Assembly (NCBI RefSeq): GCF_009026145.1 | Contig: NZ_WBUE01000028.1 | Span: 1 to 55,394 of the forward strand | Origin: Hyphomicrobium sp. | GTDB taxonomy: Bacteria; Pseudomonadota; Alphaproteobacteria; Rhizobiales; Hyphomicrobiaceae | Reading direction: 5' to 3' | DNA length: 55,394 nt | In this document: one piece after another, positions 53,932 through 55,394 of the stretch | How positions within the stretch are numbered: the stretch's first letter is position 1 | Layout of the letters: the number at the start of each line of letters is the position of its first letter | Position numbers and translations under genes: made by a program | The notes under the pieces: generated by a model | Told to the model about the DNA's origin: nothing | Databases searched by the model: none | Seen by the model: the letters and a program-made list of their open reading frames with translations, nothing else

Positions 53932-54950
53932 TCGGGCCATCCAATCAGCTTCTGGAAGGCCCGCCTGAAATCGTGGACCGATGGCACCGGCAGGAAGAAG
54001 AGCTCGACATTGTGCTGGTCAAGCCCGGCAGAGATCGCCGCCGCGTCGAACTCAGCGATCGCCGCCTCGATAGCAGAGAGCAACGCCGCTCGGAACGCCG
54101 CCTCGCGGTTCTCCAGCGCGTGCTGCTCGAGCGCCGCATCGAAGTCGAACATGATCAAGCATGTCGAGATGTCTTTACGAAAGTTCGACTTCTCCGAGTA
54201 AGGGTCGAGGTAGCTGAGCAGGGCTTCGCGCGCCTCACTCGACAGATCCGCCATATGATGGTGAGCCTTGACGAGTACGATCTCTGCGGCCAGTTGATCG
54301 CGGAACAACGTCGCCATGGAGGTCGCCGCGGCGTCGATCGCCTTGTTGATCGACTGATGAACCTTGGCCTCTCCCCAAAACAGCAGCAGCGTCTGCGCCG
54401 CCTCATCATAGCGGATGTGAATGCCATCGGAGCCATGCACCGGCATCTGCGAATTGGTCTTCAGGCTCATCTTGGCAATGAGTTGCGGCGCAGCCAGCAT
54501 CCACTCGGTCAGCAAATAGAGCAGCAGCTCGCCGGCTTCACCGCTGCGACCGGTAGCGGTCCTCGTCTTGATAAAGAGGCGCCGCGCCCGTCCGGCAAGT
54601 GCGCTGAGCCGCTCTAGCACCTGCTGCGGGGTCAACGTGTCGATCTGACCGAGCGTCTCGTTGATTTCGGCGCGCGGAAGACAGAAGCCGACCAGTTTCG
54701 GTTCAAGCGCCTCGACCAGTTCATCCAGCGTCGGCTTGCCATCCCTGAAGGCAAGATAGTGGACGCGAATGCGGGTGCGCGCATGGCCGCTCGCGTACGT
54801 ACCTTCCAAGATGCGGATCCGCGCCGCCAGCCCGGAATGATCCCCCAGCATGCCCGCGATCGCAGATTTCAGCGCGTCGCCGCCGTCGGGCAAGGCTGCG
54901 CCCGGCGTTATCGAAAAAGCCTGGTCATCAGAAGGATTGAGCGAATCCAT
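53928..54950 (-). CDS. hamA: Hachiman nuclease HamA (DUF1837)
   Basis: The 340-residue protein matches DUF1837/HamA. A PD-(D/E)xK-like active site can be read as GEAGELLLY (Glu138/Glu141), HGSDGIH (Asp175) and WGEAKVH (Glu194, Lys196). A helical region of about 125 residues precedes it. HamA is a DNA nuclease held inactive by HamB until triggered. No ribosome-binding site is clear before the ATG. All catalytic residues appear intact. Confidence 0.88.
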   Translation of the reverse strand: MDSLNPSDDQAFSITPGAALPDGGDALKSAIAGMLGDHSGLAARIRILEGTYASGHARTRIRVHYLAFRDGKPTLDELVEALEPKLVGFCLPRAEINETLGQIDTLTPQQVLERLSALAGRARRLFIKTRTATGRSGEAGELLLYLLTEWMLAAPQLIAKMSLKTNSQMPVHGSDGIHIRYDEAAQTLLLFWGEAKVHQSINKAIDAAATSMATLFRDQLAAEIVLVKAHHHMADLSSEAREALLSYLDPYSEKSNFRKDISTCLIMFDFDAALEQHALENREAAFRAALLSAIEAAIAEFDAAAISAGLDQHNVELFFLPVPSVHDFRRAFQKLIGWPE

Positions 54951-55394
54951 TCAATCGCAATCCGTTCATCGGCAAACGCAGCACAACCTCCATTGCGCGT
55001 AGCAGTTGGGCTATTGACAGCCTTAGCGAAGAGAAATGATTCGAACGAGGATTGTTGTTCGATCTTGTGTGAATTATCCGGCATCGCAAAAAGATCATCG
55101 GCGCGGAAAACTGACCTCCGCTTCCCGCGCCGCCAACCTACGGTGTCAATTCAACTAAGCCTACCTCATTTCGCCGAGCAACCTAAGCGCTACACAATGT
55201 CGGCTGCAGGTGCTGTAACGGACATCGTTGCCAACCGCTGGAGGGACATCGGTGCGACCGGCTCGAGGTCTGCAATCTCTGAGGGTTACGGATGCCAGCC
55301 ATCCACGCACCTCGCCGCTGCCTGGGTAGGCTGGCGTCGGGAAGCCTGAGGAGAAGGAACCCGCGGGACGATCTGTCGTGACGGTTCAGAGATC
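54951..55394. other. Upstream region of the Hachiman pair and window edge
   Basis: 444 bases with no recognised gene. It should contain the hamA promoter on the minus strand. An open plus-strand frame to 55349 has no family-like content and overlaps hamA. The region 55020-55200 is less GC-rich than the genes. Nothing else was recognised. Confidence 0.4.

Larger units (their letters stand above)
44428..55394. mobile_element. tRNA-Glu-associated genomic island carrying defence genes (right end not in window)
   Basis: The segment from the tRNA to the right edge holds an integrase, a small unknown operon, a Gabija-like pair and a Hachiman-like pair, with no housekeeping gene. The composition drifts toward lower GC in the noncoding parts (for example 47090-47220 and 55010-55200). 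The tRNA 3' end would be attL. I looked for another copy of the tRNA 3' sequence up to 55394 and found none, so the element continues or the far site has decayed. Confidence 0.65.

Noticed and set aside
54759..55349. A 196-codon plus-strand frame at the right edge
   Set aside because: Its first half is antisense to hamA, and its second half has no conserved feature or good ribosome-binding site.

Overview
The window looks like chromosomal DNA of an alphaproteobacterium of the order Hyphomicrobiales (Rhizobiales) or a close relative. The support is high GC, a ChpT phosphotransferase (CtrA cell-cycle pathway), a DUF1134/EipA envelope protein, RpoH, a soluble NAD-dependent formate dehydrogenase operon of the fdsGBA-fdhD-fdsD type, HrcA/CIRCE control of groESL, and gene neighbourhoods typical of the group (EAL protein-HAD hydrolase-uvrC; pgsA-moaD-moaE; rpoH-rluD). 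No species can be named from the sequence alone.

Layout. 1-471 holds a truncated O-antigen-ligase-like membrane protein (minus). 569-1998 is a fetA-fetB ABC pair, followed by chpT (2077-2718). 2968-6420 carries cysQ, an eipA-like gene and a membrane-anchored coiled-coil protein; 6441-7460 carries a bactofilin and a small exported Cys protein. 7738-14981 is a striking co-directional cluster: a membrane-bound metallophosphoesterase, a GMC oxidoreductase, and a 1144-residue GMC-alpha/beta-hydrolase fusion. 14999-22836 has a YbaK-type deacylase, the formate dehydrogenase operon and its LysR regulator. 24134-26328 is groESL with promoter, CIRCE element and terminator. 26423-28719 has a FUSC protein, a GYD protein and a degenerate SDR protein. 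28906-39525 carries a degenerate EAL protein, a HAD hydrolase, uvrC interrupted in frame by a palindromic repeat, a small membrane protein, a dienelactone hydrolase, an extensin-like protein, pgsA-moaD-moaE and an amidase. 40301-44343 has a duplicated-domain exported protein, rpoH, rluD and a small membrane protein.

From 44428 to the right edge lies a tRNA-Glu-associated genomic island. It opens with an intact tRNA-Glu(CTC) and a P4-type tyrosine integrase, then an unrecognised two-gene unit (coiled-coil protein plus two-helix membrane protein), a Gabija-like pair (OLD nuclease plus UvrD-type helicase) on the plus strand and, converging on it, a Hachiman-like pair (HamA/DUF1837 nuclease plus HamB helicase) on the minus strand. 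The far end of the island is not in the window.

The best candidates for undescribed biology are the phosphoesterase/GMC/GMC-hydrolase cluster, the unknown pair beside the Gabija-like genes, and the palindromic element translated as part of UvrC. The defence pairs themselves match known families. All calls are from reading motifs and layout; no database search was run.
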